DNA of 64,000 nt from Anaerolinea sp. (lineage in GTDB: Bacteria; Chloroflexota; Anaerolineae; Anaerolineales; Anaerolineaceae). Below the pieces are notes generated by a model that worked only from the letters and a program-made list of their open reading frames with translations, had not been told where the DNA came from and searched no databases. Position 1 is the stretch's first letter. Every line of letters begins with the position of its first letter. This document shows, piece by piece, positions 25,249-33,338 of this stretch. The stretch spans positions 1-64,000 of the forward strand of contig JARKOV010000145.1 of the NCBI GenBank assembly GCA_029975965.1, in the 5' to 3' direction. A program made the position numbers and the translations under genes.

Positions 25249-26643
25249 TTAAGGCCCGCTCGACCACAGCGATACATTATCCAGATAGAAGTGGGTGGTG
25301 TAGGTAGAATTGGTGGTCGCCTTGACGTTGAGCCGCAAGGTCTGCCCCTGGTAGGCGCTCAGGTTGCCCAGGTTCCTCTCCCGCTCGATCCACTGGTTCT
25401 GCGGCGAGAAGGTATTGCTGAGCATCTCTTCCCACAGCACCGTCCCATCTGTTTTGCGCAAGCGGATGTAGAGGTAATCCTGCGCCCCGCCCGCTTCGGC
25501 GGTGCTCACGCGCAAGGCATAACGCAACACACCCCCGCTGACTCCGTTGGGGACGACGAAATCCTGGTCAAGCACGTCCAGCGCATCGGCCCGCCCGCCC
25601 AACCAGGCCAGCCAGTCCCCGGAGAAGGGCGAGACGGGGAGGTTAGGCTCGCTGCGATGGACGATGATCATCACTCCCTGCTCGTTCCAGACCGTATGCC
25701 CCGCTTCAAACCCGCCGTTTTGGAGAAGCTCACCGCACTGATCGCAGGACGGCGGATCCTTTCGCACCAGCGGGATGTGGAGAAAATTGGTGAAGACCAC
25801 ATTGGGCCGGCGAAACAGGTAAACGTTTTGGTAGGGCCAGGGATCGCTGCCCTGTCCCTGCCAGCCATATGGGTCAACCGACCAGTTGGTCGTCTGGAAA
25901 TTATCGCTCGAACGCTGCACCTCGAAATGCAGGTGGGGCGAGGAGGAATAACCGGTGGAGCCGCCCAGACCCAGGTACTGTCCCTCGGCTACGATCTGCC
26001 CGGCCGTCACCGCCAGGGCATTGGCGGTGAAGTGCAGGTAGACAGAGCGGAAGTTATCATCGTTGTAGTTGCCGTTGCCGTTCAAATCGTGCTTGAGGCG
26101 AATATGCCAGCCGTTGGCCGGGCGGTTGGGGTCCGTGCCCGCCATCAGCACCTGCCCGGCGGCGGGAGCGTATATCTGCCGGGTGATACCGGCGAACCGC
26201 CCTGGATCGCACACCGCGCCGGTGTGCCAGTTGGCTGAAAATTCGTAATCGATGCCCTTATGGCCGTCGTACCACAATTCCCGGTTGTTGCTGCAGGCGC
26301 CTTCGCCCGACACCCCGTCTTCGCAGCCAACCCAATCATACATCGAGGGATTCGAGCAGGAGAAGTAAAAACCCGCTCCGGCGTTGGACTTTCGCCCGTT
26401 ATAGAAGGTGACCAGGCCACCGCTGGGCTGGTGATCGAAGTACCCGCTGATCACCGCGTCGGGGACGACCGGGAAGCGGAAAACCGGTTGGTCGGCTTGC
26501 AACGGCGAGGGTTGGTGGTCGGAAATTTCCCCAGCCGGATCATCCTTGGCGCTCGCAGCAGGGAGGGACTCCTGGGCAAAGGAGCCCAGAACAAGCAGAC
26601 CGATCAACACGAGGGCTGGCAGCAAAATGCGGGATGTTCGCAT
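25249..26643 (-). CDS. Secreted M23 metallopeptidase with C-terminal beta-sandwich
   Basis: 464 residues with an N-terminal signal peptide (hydrophobic LLPALVLIGLLVLGSFA, cleavage likely near residue 24). The LytM/M23 zinc peptidase domain spans about 60-300: the first ligand pair is in GHKGIDYEF (H and D) and the second in SPHLHFEV (H-x-H), interrupted by long insertions containing several Cys (CSNP, GCEDG, GACSNN) and a calcium-like DLNGNGNYNDD loop. A C-terminal domain (about 315-464) reads as a galactose-binding-like jelly roll, with NGGFEAGHTVWNEQG and the final YLDNVSLWSSGP. M23 enzymes cleave peptide cross-links in cell walls or elastin-like proteins; here the enzyme should act outside the cell. 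A TolB-like lipoprotein gene lies 30 bases upstream in the same direction. Confidence 0.88.
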   Translation of the reverse strand: MRTSRILLPALVLIGLLVLGSFAQESLPAASAKDDPAGEISDHQPSPLQADQPVFRFPVVPDAVISGYFDHQPSGGLVTFYNGRKSNAGAGFYFSCSNPSMYDWVGCEDGVSGEGACSNNRELWYDGHKGIDYEFSANWHTGAVCDPGRFAGITRQIYAPAAGQVLMAGTDPNRPANGWHIRLKHDLNGNGNYNDDNFRSVYLHFTANALAVTAGQIVAEGQYLGLGGSTGYSSSPHLHFEVQRSSDNFQTTNWSVDPYGWQGQGSDPWPYQNVYLFRRPNVVFTNFLHIPLVRKDPPSCDQCGELLQNGGFEAGHTVWNEQGVMIIVHRSEPNLPVSPFSGDWLAWLGGRADALDVLDQDFVVPNGVSGGVLRYALRVSTAEAGGAQDYLYIRLRKTDGTVLWEEMLSNTFSPQNQWIERERNLGNLSAYQGQTLRLNVKATTNSTYTTHFYLDNVSLWSSGP

Positions 26644-26673
26644 GCGTAGACTCCAAAAATTTCACAACGCCGG

Positions 26674-27837
26674 TTACGGTAAAAAGAATACGGTGGTCAG
26701 CTCGGGATGCAAAGACGGCCCGGACGCCTGCCAGGTTTCCCCAGGCTGGGTCAGGTCGACCAGTTGAACCTGCCCGTCGCCCGTGACGTAAGCCAGCACC
26801 CGGGAATTGGCCGCCCAGGTGGGACTGCGCACCAACCCATCCGCGAAAGTTACCTGGGTCTCCTGTTGGTCGGCCAGCGAGACCACCCACACGTTGCCGC
26901 GCTCCTCTTGCAAATTGCTATCTTTGGCAGTGAAAGAGGGCGGAGGGCCTTGCCGGCGCACAAAGGCAATTGCCCGACCATCCGGCGACCACTCCGGGAC
27001 GGTCATCGCCAAATCGCCATCCGCCAGCAGGCGGGTCTCACCGCTGCCGGTGGAGAGGAGGTGAATCGCGTACTCCAGGCCGGGATCGGGCTGCCCGGTT
27101 TGCACCAGATAGGCGATGCGCTCCTGGTCTGGAGAGTAGCGCGGGTTCGATAGCACGCCTTGCGCGTAAGGCTGGTGCAGCCGATCGAGAATCTCGCCCG
27201 TAGCGAGGATCATTTCAGCCATCACCTGATCGCCCGCAGAGTCGTCGCCGATGAACAGCAGGCGGCTGCCGTCAGGCGCCAGGTCCACAAACATGCGCCC
27301 GCCCCTGCCCCCGCCGGGGAATGGGATGAAGCGGGATTCGAAGGTGTTCAGATCCACCAACACGACCAGGCTGAGATCCACCGGGCCGATTGCCAACCCC
27401 GACCCATCGGGAAGCCATCCGATCACGTCCCAGAGATGGTCGTAAGCCAAAGGGAGGGCGCCTTCCGGCAATCCGGCGTTGATCTGCTCGATCAGGTTGA
27501 CCCATTGACCCGATGGCACATTGTTCAAGAATACCGGCCCGCCAGTTTCGTTGCCCACGCTGGTGTACGCCACCCAGTTCCCATCCGGGGACGGGCTACC
27601 GGTATCGATCTTCCAGGGCAGGTCCGCCATGGATTGGGAACGCGACAGGGATGGCGCAGCCTGCGGTCCACCGGGCTGGCCATCCTGCGAGATGACCAGG
27701 CTCGCGCAGGCGGGCAGGTCGCAGGATTGGCTTTCGCCAGCTTGCTGCGCGATCCCGCTGGCGGGGGTCTGGGTGGCGCAGGCAATGATGAGCGCGCCGA
27801 GGAAGAATACAAACACGAGATGCCATCTTCTTGTCAT
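26674..27837 (-). CDS. TolB/WD40-like propeller lipoprotein
   Basis: 387 residues beginning with a lipoprotein signal ending IIAC (C20). After a short linker the protein consists of repeated PD40-type blades: SPDGNWVAYTSVGN, APDGSRLLFIGDD, YSPDQERIAYLVQTG, WSPDGRAIAFVRR and the degenerate final blade WAANSRVLAYVTGDG. It should be a six- or seven-bladed propeller held at the outer face of the membrane. It is the first gene of a probable two-gene unit with the M23 peptidase (30-base gap). Such proteins usually bind peptides or proteins; no catalytic motif is seen. Confidence 0.85.
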   Translation of the reverse strand: MTRRWHLVFVFFLGALIIACATQTPASGIAQQAGESQSCDLPACASLVISQDGQPGGPQAAPSLSRSQSMADLPWKIDTGSPSPDGNWVAYTSVGNETGGPVFLNNVPSGQWVNLIEQINAGLPEGALPLAYDHLWDVIGWLPDGSGLAIGPVDLSLVVLVDLNTFESRFIPFPGGGRGGRMFVDLAPDGSRLLFIGDDSAGDQVMAEMILATGEILDRLHQPYAQGVLSNPRYSPDQERIAYLVQTGQPDPGLEYAIHLLSTGSGETRLLADGDLAMTVPEWSPDGRAIAFVRRQGPPPSFTAKDSNLQEERGNVWVVSLADQQETQVTFADGLVRSPTWAANSRVLAYVTGDGQVQLVDLTQPGETWQASGPSLHPELTTVFFLP

Positions 27838-27928
27838 AGAATCTTTTTCCGTTTAAGCATGAGATGGTTGCAAATGCGAAATACGGCCGGTCAACCACCG
27901 GTATCTCGAAGGATCGCAAAGTAAACGC

Positions 27929-27964
27929 GACTCGTCATACCGGCGCTATCATTATTGACGAGTC
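27929..27964. other. Inverted repeat in divergent gap
   Basis: GACTCGTCA (27929-27937) and TGACGAGTC (27956-27964) form a perfect 9-base inverted repeat with an 18-base spacer in the 220-base gap between the propeller lipoprotein and the DUF1801 gene. It could be an operator or a small stem-loop; nothing else in the gap looks coding. Confidence 0.35.
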
Positions 27965-28057
27965 TGATCCGGTTTTGGTTCCAAACTCGGTTATTATGAG
28001 CATCATACACTATCATCGACCCAGGTGCGCCAGCCCAAGAGACGAAAGGAGAACACG

Positions 28058-28420
28058 ATGGACATCAAGCAAAGTCGCCCCGAAACGGTGGAGGAGTACA
28101 TTGCCCGGTTTCCGGAGCATGTGCAGCAAATCTTGGTGAAGATTCGCGCCGTGGTCAAAGAAGCCGCCCCAGCGGCGGAGGAAAGAATCAGCTACAACAT
28201 GCCGGCCTACTTTTTGAAGGGCCGCCTGATCTATTATGACGCCCACAAACACCACGTCGGCTTTTATCCGTTGACACCCGCCATGGAAGAGGCGCTGCCG
28301 GAACTGGCAGCTTACAAGGGGACAAAATCCTCGCTGCACTTCCGGCTGGACCAGCCCATTCCATACGATTTAATCGCCAGGCTGGTCAGAGTGAGGGTGG
28401 TTGAAAACACGAAGAAATAA
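28058..28420 (+). CDS. DUF1801 (YdhG-like) family protein
   Basis: 120 residues from the ATG at 28058, with AAAGGAG six bases upstream. The family pattern is clear: TVEEYIARFPEHVQQILVKI (residues 9-28), then PAAEERISYNMPAYFLKGRL, the aromatic segment YYDAHKHHVGFYPL and the tail GTKSSLHFRLDQPIPYDLI. This is a small single-domain cytosolic protein related to the frataxin-fold-like DUF1801 group; biochemical function is unknown in general, with some members linked to iron handling. Repeat B begins at the base after its stop codon. Confidence 0.88.
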   Translation: MDIKQSRPETVEEYIARFPEHVQQILVKIRAVVKEAAPAAEERISYNMPAYFLKGRLIYYDAHKHHVGFYPLTPAMEEALPELAAYKGTKSSLHFRLDQPIPYDLIARLVRVRVVENTKK

Positions 28421-28498
28421 TTTGCCTACTCAGCCAGAGGTGTAAGAGACCCGAATTTGAGGACTTCTCCTCTACCCGCTGAGCAGTTACGGCAAATC
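28421..28498. repeat. Dispersed palindromic repeat B, copy 1
   Basis: A 78-base element that can fold on itself: TTTGCC (28421-28426) pairs with GGCAAA (28491-28496), CTCAGC (28429-28434) with GCTGAG (28478-28483), and an inner hairpin GAGGA-CTTC-TCCTC lies at 28459-28472. A related copy without the inner hairpin lies at 33231-33289. It sits immediately after the DUF1801 stop codon. Confidence 0.7.
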
Positions 28499-28620
28499 TT
28501 GAACCAAAGATCAACTTGCCCGGCTACACATCCCCTACCCTCCATACGTTACACCAGGGTTATATAATCAAGATAGGCAGCGATTTCACCTCTACCCACA
28601 CGCTGACCAACGGGTTACCC

Positions 28621-31158
28621 ATGACTGACCGAATCATCATCCGCGGCGCGCGCCTGCACAACCTGAAAAATATCTCCCTGGAAATCCCCAAGAACCAACT
28701 GGTGGTCTTTACCGGGCTCTCCGGGTCGGGCAAATCCACCCTCGGTTTCGATATTTTGCTCAAAGAGGGCCAGCGGCAGTACCTGGAATCGCTCGGATAT
28801 ATCCCAATGGGCATGGCCAGTCCCCCGGTCGACTCGATCAGCGGGTTATCCCCGACCCTCAGCGTGGACCAGCATCTCACCCACCACAGCCCGCGCTCCA
28901 CGGTCGGGACGGCCAGCAACGTCTATACGTACCTGCGCCTGTTGTTCGCTCGCCTCGGTCACCGCCCCTGCCCGGCTTGCGGGATGGATATTCCACCTTC
29001 CCACGCCGCAGCCGGGATGGAATGGGAGAGCGATTCCGGCGTGGATGAAGCTACCTCCGAAAGCGAAGAAACCTTCCCCTGCCCGCACTGCGCCGCGCCC
29101 GTCCCGCAGCTCAGCATGGGCAGTTTCTCCTTTAATAAACCCGCCGGCGCCTGCCCGGCCTGTACCGGCCTGGGGGTCATCCAGCAGGCCAACCTCGCCT
29201 TGCTGGTCGACGAGCAAAAGAGCATCGAAGGTGGCGCCGTGCTGGCCTGGAATCGCCCGCTCAGCGACTACCACAGCACAATCCTGCGGGCGGCCGCCTC
29301 GTATTACGGCTTCGCCTTCGACCCGTCGCTCCCCGTGCGGGATTTCACCCCGGCACAGCGCGACTTGCTGTACTTCGGCGTCGAAAGCGCGCAATTTCGC
29401 CGCCATTTTCCTCAGCGCCAACCGCCACCCACGGCCCGCCAGGGACGTTTCGAGGGCGTTGCCACCAACTTGCTGCGCCGTTACGCCCTGCGCATTCAAG
29501 AGGCCGAAAACCGCGACCGCCTGGAAGAATTCATCGTCACCCGGCCCTGTCCAGACTGCGCCGGCACGCGCCTGCGGCCTGAGATCCGCGCAGTGACCCT
29601 CCATGGGCAGTCCATCACCGCGCTTGCTCGCCTGCCGCTCACCGCCCTCGGCACCTGGTTGAATGAGCTGCCGGCGATTTTCAACCCCGAAGAGATGCGC
29701 ATCGCCGCGCCGGTCCTGGCGGCGATGAATGAGCAGATTGCCCGGTTGGTCGAGGTCGGCGCCGGATACCTGGCACTGGAACGGTCTGCGCCCTCGCTTT
29801 CGGCCGGTGAAGCCCAGCGCCTGCGCCTCGCCTCGCTGCTCGGTTCGGGCCTGAGCGGCGTGCTCTACGTTTTCGACGAGCCAACCATCGGGCTGCACCA
29901 GCGTGACACCCGCCGCCTGATCGGTTTCTTGCGCCGACTGCGCGACCTGGGCAATACGGTGATCGTCATCGAGCACGACCTGGAAACAATCGCCGCCGCC
30001 GATATCGTGGTCGACTTCGGCCCGGGTGCGGGGACGCACGGTGGGGAAATTGTGGCAATCGGCACCCCAGCCGAGATCGCAGCCCACCCAACCTCAATCA
30101 CTGGCGCTTACCTGTCCGGTCGCGCCGCAATCCCCATCCCAGTGCGTCGCCGTAACCCTGGCGCTGCCGCCCTGGTGATCCATGGCGCCCGCCACCACAA
30201 CCTGAAAAATCTCACCCTGCGCTTGCCCCTCGGCCTGCTGGTCGCCGTGACGGGCGTATCCGGCTCGGGGAAATCCTCGCTGGTCTTCGATATCCTCGCC
30301 CGCGCCTTGCGCCGGAGGTTGGATGCAGCCAGCGACGAGCCAGGAGAGCACGATGCCATCGAAGGGATCGAAAATCTTAAGCGGGTGATCATCATCGACC
30401 AAAGCGCCATCGGTCGCGTGCCGCGCTCGAACGCGGCGACCTATTCCGATGTGTTCACCGCCATCCGCACCGCCTTCGCCGCCACCCCAGAGGCTCGCCG
30501 CCGTGGGTATGCGGCGCGTTATTTTTCCTTTAACATCCCGGGCGGGCGCTGCGAACGTTGTGAAGGAAGCGGGGTATTGCCCGTCCAGATGCACTTCATG
30601 CCCGACGTGGAGGTGCGCTGCCCAGCCTGCCGCGGCCGCCGCTTCACGCGTGAAACCCTCGAGGTGCGCTACCGCGACCATGATATTGCCCAGGTCCTTG
30701 AGCTGACCGTCGAAGAAGCTTTGGCGCTTTTCGCTGATGTCCCCGCTGCTCACTCGCGCTTGCAGTTGCTGTCCGATGTCGGGCTGGGCTACTTGCAACT
30801 GGACCAGCCCGCCTCGACCCTCTCCGGCGGCGAAGCCCAGCGCATCAAGCTGGCCAAGGAGCTGGGGCGCCGTGTCGCCGGGCGCGCGCTCTACCTGCTC
30901 GATGAACCCACCACCGGCCTGCACCTGGCCGACATTGCTCGCTTGCTGGCTGTGCTGCAGCGCCTGGTGGAAGCCGGAAATTCGGTGGTCGTCGTCGAGC
31001 ACAACCTGGAGCTGGTCAAAACCGCCGATTGGGTCATTGACCTCGGGCCGGAAGGCGGGGAAGAAGGAGGACGGCTGGTCGCTGAAGGCACCCCCGAGCA
31101 AATTGCCCGGGCAGCGCAGTCCTTTACCGGGCAGCACCTCCGCGGCAGACTGGATTAA
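28621..31158 (+). CDS. Short UvrA-like ABC ATPase (UvrA2 type)
   Basis: 845 residues from the ATG at 28621; no strong ribosome site is seen. Both UvrA ATPase halves are complete: Walker A FTGLSGSGKS near the N-terminus and VTGVSGSGKSS in the second half, signatures LSAGEAQRLRLAS and LSGGEAQRIKLAK, and Walker B FDEPTIGLH and LDEPTTGLH. The zinc modules are CPAC/CPHC, then CPDC, and CERC with CPAC. The UvrB-binding domain, normally about 110 residues between the first Cys pair and the SFNxPxGACP motif, is missing: only about 35 residues lie there. This matches the short UvrA2 class, thought to act outside classical UvrBC repair, for example in resistance to DNA-binding drugs. It stands alone with its own terminator. 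Confidence 0.9.
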   Translation: MTDRIIIRGARLHNLKNISLEIPKNQLVVFTGLSGSGKSTLGFDILLKEGQRQYLESLGYIPMGMASPPVDSISGLSPTLSVDQHLTHHSPRSTVGTASNVYTYLRLLFARLGHRPCPACGMDIPPSHAAAGMEWESDSGVDEATSESEETFPCPHCAAPVPQLSMGSFSFNKPAGACPACTGLGVIQQANLALLVDEQKSIEGGAVLAWNRPLSDYHSTILRAAASYYGFAFDPSLPVRDFTPAQRDLLYFGVESAQFRRHFPQRQPPPTARQGRFEGVATNLLRRYALRIQEAENRDRLEEFIVTRPCPDCAGTRLRPEIRAVTLHGQSITALARLPLTALGTWLNELPAIFNPEEMRIAAPVLAAMNEQIARLVEVGAGYLALERSAPSLSAGEAQRLRLASLLGSGLSGVLYVFDEPTIGLHQRDTRRLIGFLRRLRDLGNTVIVIEHDLETIAAADIVVDFGPGAGTHGGEIVAIGTPAEIAAHPTSITGAYLSGRAAIPIPVRRRNPGAAALVIHGARHHNLKNLTLRLPLGLLVAVTGVSGSGKSSLVFDILARALRRRLDAASDEPGEHDAIEGIENLKRVIIIDQSAIGRVPRSNAATYSDVFTAIRTAFAATPEARRRGYAARYFSFNIPGGRCERCEGSGVLPVQMHFMPDVEVRCPACRGRRFTRETLEVRYRDHDIAQVLELTVEEALALFADVPAAHSRLQLLSDVGLGYLQLDQPASTLSGGEAQRIKLAKELGRRVAGRALYLLDEPTTGLHLADIARLLAVLQRLVEAGNSVVVVEHNLELVKTADWVIDLGPEGGEEGGRLVAEGTPEQIARAAQSFTGQHLRGRLD

Positions 31159-31224
31159 CGAGCCGGATCGCGAGCAGGCAACCTTACTGCATGATTGCAA
31201 TTTAATTTCAATTCACAAATATTT

Positions 31225-31243
31225 GGAGTGACGACTCCTTTTT
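31225..31243 (+). terminator. Intrinsic terminator of the UvrA-like gene
   Basis: GGAGT (31225-31229), loop GACG, ACTCC (31234-31238), then TTTTT. A short stem, but placed correctly 67 bases after the stop. Confidence 0.6.
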
Positions 31244-31262
31244 CTGGTATACTTTTCCAGGG

Positions 31263-31303
31263 GGGTAAACGTGCCAACCTCTTTGGTTTTACCCTTTTAA
31301 TTT
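31263..31303 (+). promoter_or_regulatory. Leader stem-loop with T-tract before the BY-kinase gene
   Basis: GGGTAAA (31263-31269) pairs with TTTACCC (31288-31294) and CCAA (31274-31277) with TTGG (31283-31286); TTTTAATTTTT follows. Because the uvrA-like gene already has a terminator and this hairpin lies about 40 bases before the next ATG, it may be an attenuator in the leader, or simply a second terminator. Confidence 0.45.
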
Positions 31304-31344
31304 TTCCCTTTGGTTTCATAACTTGAATTTCACCGGGTAAGCGT

Positions 31345-33126
31345 ATGGACACATTTGAGGGAAACGGGGCATTTGAATCAACCTCGAGCGCCGACTTGAG
31401 GAAGTATCTCTGGCTGCTCTGGCGCTGGGCCTGGTTGATTGTGTTGACCTCCGTTGTCACTGCCGTCGGCGTTTTCATATTCAGCCAGTTCCAGACCCCG
31501 GTTTACCAGGCGGAGACGACCATCCTGGTCAACGAGTCGCCGTCTGCCCAGGCGAGCAATTATGCCGCGATCTATTACACCAACCAGCAATTGACCAAGA
31601 CCTACGCCGAGATGCTCACCAAAAAGCCGTTGATCGATGAGGTTCGCCAGCGGCTGGGCCTGGATGACAGCGTGCCGTTAACGGTGAGTGTCAACGCGAT
31701 CCGTGACACACAACTGCTGCGTCTGGTCGTTGAAAACCACGATCCATTCCTGGCGGCCAACGTGGCCAACGAGCTGGTGGTGGTTTTCATCGAAGAGATC
31801 CAGAACATGCAGGAATCGAAATACCTCTCTTCAAAAGAAAACCTGCAATCGCAACTGACCTACCTCGAAAAGCAGATCGAAGAAAACGCCCAGGCGCTGG
31901 ATACGCTGATCCAGAACAACATCAACCAGTTAAAAACGACCGGCGAGAACGGACAACCCATCCCGACCTCCGCCCTCGAAGAGCAGGCGCGGCAGATCAA
32001 CCAGGCCGAGATCGACCGCCTGGAAACGCGCATGACCCAATACCGCCAGATCTACGCCTCGGTGCTGGCCAGTTACGAACAGATTCGCCTGGCCGAAGCG
32101 CAGACCTCGACCAGCTTCATCCAGGTGGAGAACGCCGTCCCCCCACAGGCGCCCATCCGACCGCAGATTTTCCGCAACACGTTGCTGGCTGCGATTGTCG
32201 GCGCGATCCTGGCGATCGGCGGCATCTTCGCCATCGAGTTCCTGGACGACTCGATCCGCGATCCTGAAACCATCACCAGCCTGTCCAATTTGCCCATCCT
32301 GGCGACCATCAGCCGGCACGAGGCGAAGAACAACGAGCCGATCACCCAATCTCAACCGCGCTCGCCCATTTCCGAGGCGTTCCGCTCCCTGCGCACCAAT
32401 GTGCGCTACACCAGCGTGGACCGGCCCATCCGCAAGCTGATCGTCACCTCGCCCACGCCGGAAGACGGCAAAACCACCGTGACCGGCAACCTCGCCGTGG
32501 TGATGGCGCAAAGCGGGGCCAACGTGGTCCTGGTGGATGCCGACCTGCGCCGCCCACGCCTCCACAAGGTTTTCGGGCTGGACAACAAGATCGGGTTGAC
32601 CTCGATCTTCATCTCGCCGAGTGACCGCTTCGAGCCGATAGCGCAGACGGTGCGCACCGAGGGCTTGAAGGTGATCCCCAGCGGCGGTACGCCACCGAAC
32701 CCCTCCGAGTTGCTCGCCTCGCGCAAGATGAGCGATTTTTTGAACCAGGTAGCCGAAACCAACGACCTGGTACTGATCGACACCCCGCCTGTCCTGACCG
32801 TCACCGATGCGGTTGCGCTCTCGCACTCCTGCGACGGCGTCCTGCTGGTGGTCAAGATGGGCCAGACCAAACAATCCGCCTTCACCCAGGCGGTCGAGAA
32901 TCTTCGGCAGGTCAACGCCAACATCATCGGCGTGGTGGTCAACGATGTGGACGTGCGCAGCGCCCGTTACCATTATTACTACCGCAACTATTATTACAAC
33001 TACACCAAGTACTACGCCGACGATCCGAACACCGCGGCGCTCAAGAAAAAATCCAACGGCTCGCACGGCGCAGCCAGAAACGAGCCGGTCTCCCGCCCAA
33101 TCCCCGACCGCCCGCGCACCAAATAA
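31345..33126 (+). CDS. Wzz-type polysaccharide co-polymerase fused to BY-kinase
   Basis: 593 residues. Residues 15-300 form a Wzz domain: a first transmembrane helix (LLWRWAWLIVLTSVVTAVGV, about 29-48), an outside coiled-coil region, the Pro-rich PPQAPIRPQ motif and a second helix (about 275-298). A cytosolic BY-kinase follows: Walker A' EDGKTT with K376-T377, Walker A-prime VVLVDADLRRPR with D398 and D400, and the Walker B-like VLIDTPP. The C-terminal autophosphorylation region has ten tyrosines within residues 542-557. Having both modules in one chain follows the proteobacterial Wzc plan. It should set chain length and control export of an exopolysaccharide, but no glycosyltransferase or Wzx/Wzy gene lies nearby. 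A strong terminator follows the stop. Confidence 0.92.
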   Translation: MDTFEGNGAFESTSSADLRKYLWLLWRWAWLIVLTSVVTAVGVFIFSQFQTPVYQAETTILVNESPSAQASNYAAIYYTNQQLTKTYAEMLTKKPLIDEVRQRLGLDDSVPLTVSVNAIRDTQLLRLVVENHDPFLAANVANELVVVFIEEIQNMQESKYLSSKENLQSQLTYLEKQIEENAQALDTLIQNNINQLKTTGENGQPIPTSALEEQARQINQAEIDRLETRMTQYRQIYASVLASYEQIRLAEAQTSTSFIQVENAVPPQAPIRPQIFRNTLLAAIVGAILAIGGIFAIEFLDDSIRDPETITSLSNLPILATISRHEAKNNEPITQSQPRSPISEAFRSLRTNVRYTSVDRPIRKLIVTSPTPEDGKTTVTGNLAVVMAQSGANVVLVDADLRRPRLHKVFGLDNKIGLTSIFISPSDRFEPIAQTVRTEGLKVIPSGGTPPNPSELLASRKMSDFLNQVAETNDLVLIDTPPVLTVTDAVALSHSCDGVLLVVKMGQTKQSAFTQAVENLRQVNANIIGVVVNDVDVRSARYHYYYRNYYYNYTKYYADDPNTAALKKKSNGSHGAARNEPVSRPIPDRPRTK

Positions 33127-33142
33127 GATCAACTGCCTGCCC

Positions 33143-33182
33143 CATCACCTCCCACCTATATCCGAGTGGGAGGTGATGTTTT
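33143..33182 (+). terminator. Intrinsic terminator of the BY-kinase gene
   Basis: A perfect 13-base stem (CATCACCTCCCAC at 33143-33155, complement at 33166-33178) with a 10-base loop, followed by TTTT, 17 bases after the stop codon. Confidence 0.85.
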
Positions 33183-33230
33183 AATCCCTTTTCGTCCGAC
33201 TTTCCGGCGGGATTGAAAAGGCAAGCGCAA

Positions 33231-33289
33231 CTACTCAGCCATAGGGCCAAGAGACCCCTCCTCCACTCGCTGAGCAGTTACAGGCAATC
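33231..33289. repeat. Dispersed palindromic repeat B, copy 2
   Basis: This 59-base element matches the copy at 28421-28498 at both ends (CTACTCAGCCA, AAGAGACCC, CTCCTC-ACTCGCTGAGCAG, TTAC, GCAATC) but lacks about 14 bases in the middle, including half of the inner hairpin. CTCAGC (33234-33239) pairs with GCTGAG (33269-33274). Confidence 0.68.
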
Positions 33290-33303
33290 TCGCAACATCC
33301 TGC

Positions 33304-33338
33304 TTGAATTGTTCTATTGTTATAGTACAATATAACAA
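33304..33338 (+). promoter_or_regulatory. Leaderless promoter with overlapping operator of the AraR-like gene
   Basis: TTGAAT (33304-33309) and TACAAT (33326-33331) are 16 bases apart; the expected transcript start coincides with the ATG at 33339. A perfect inverted repeat TTGTTATA (33317-33324), six bases, TATAACAA (33331-33338) covers the -10 box and ends at the start codon. No Shine-Dalgarno site exists. The arrangement fits autorepression and a leaderless message. Confidence 0.65.

Noticed and set aside
28846..31200. Two long antisense frames (413 and 368 codons) opposite the UvrA-like gene
   Set aside because: UvrA motifs on the plus strand are unmistakable; the antisense products show no recognisable pattern.
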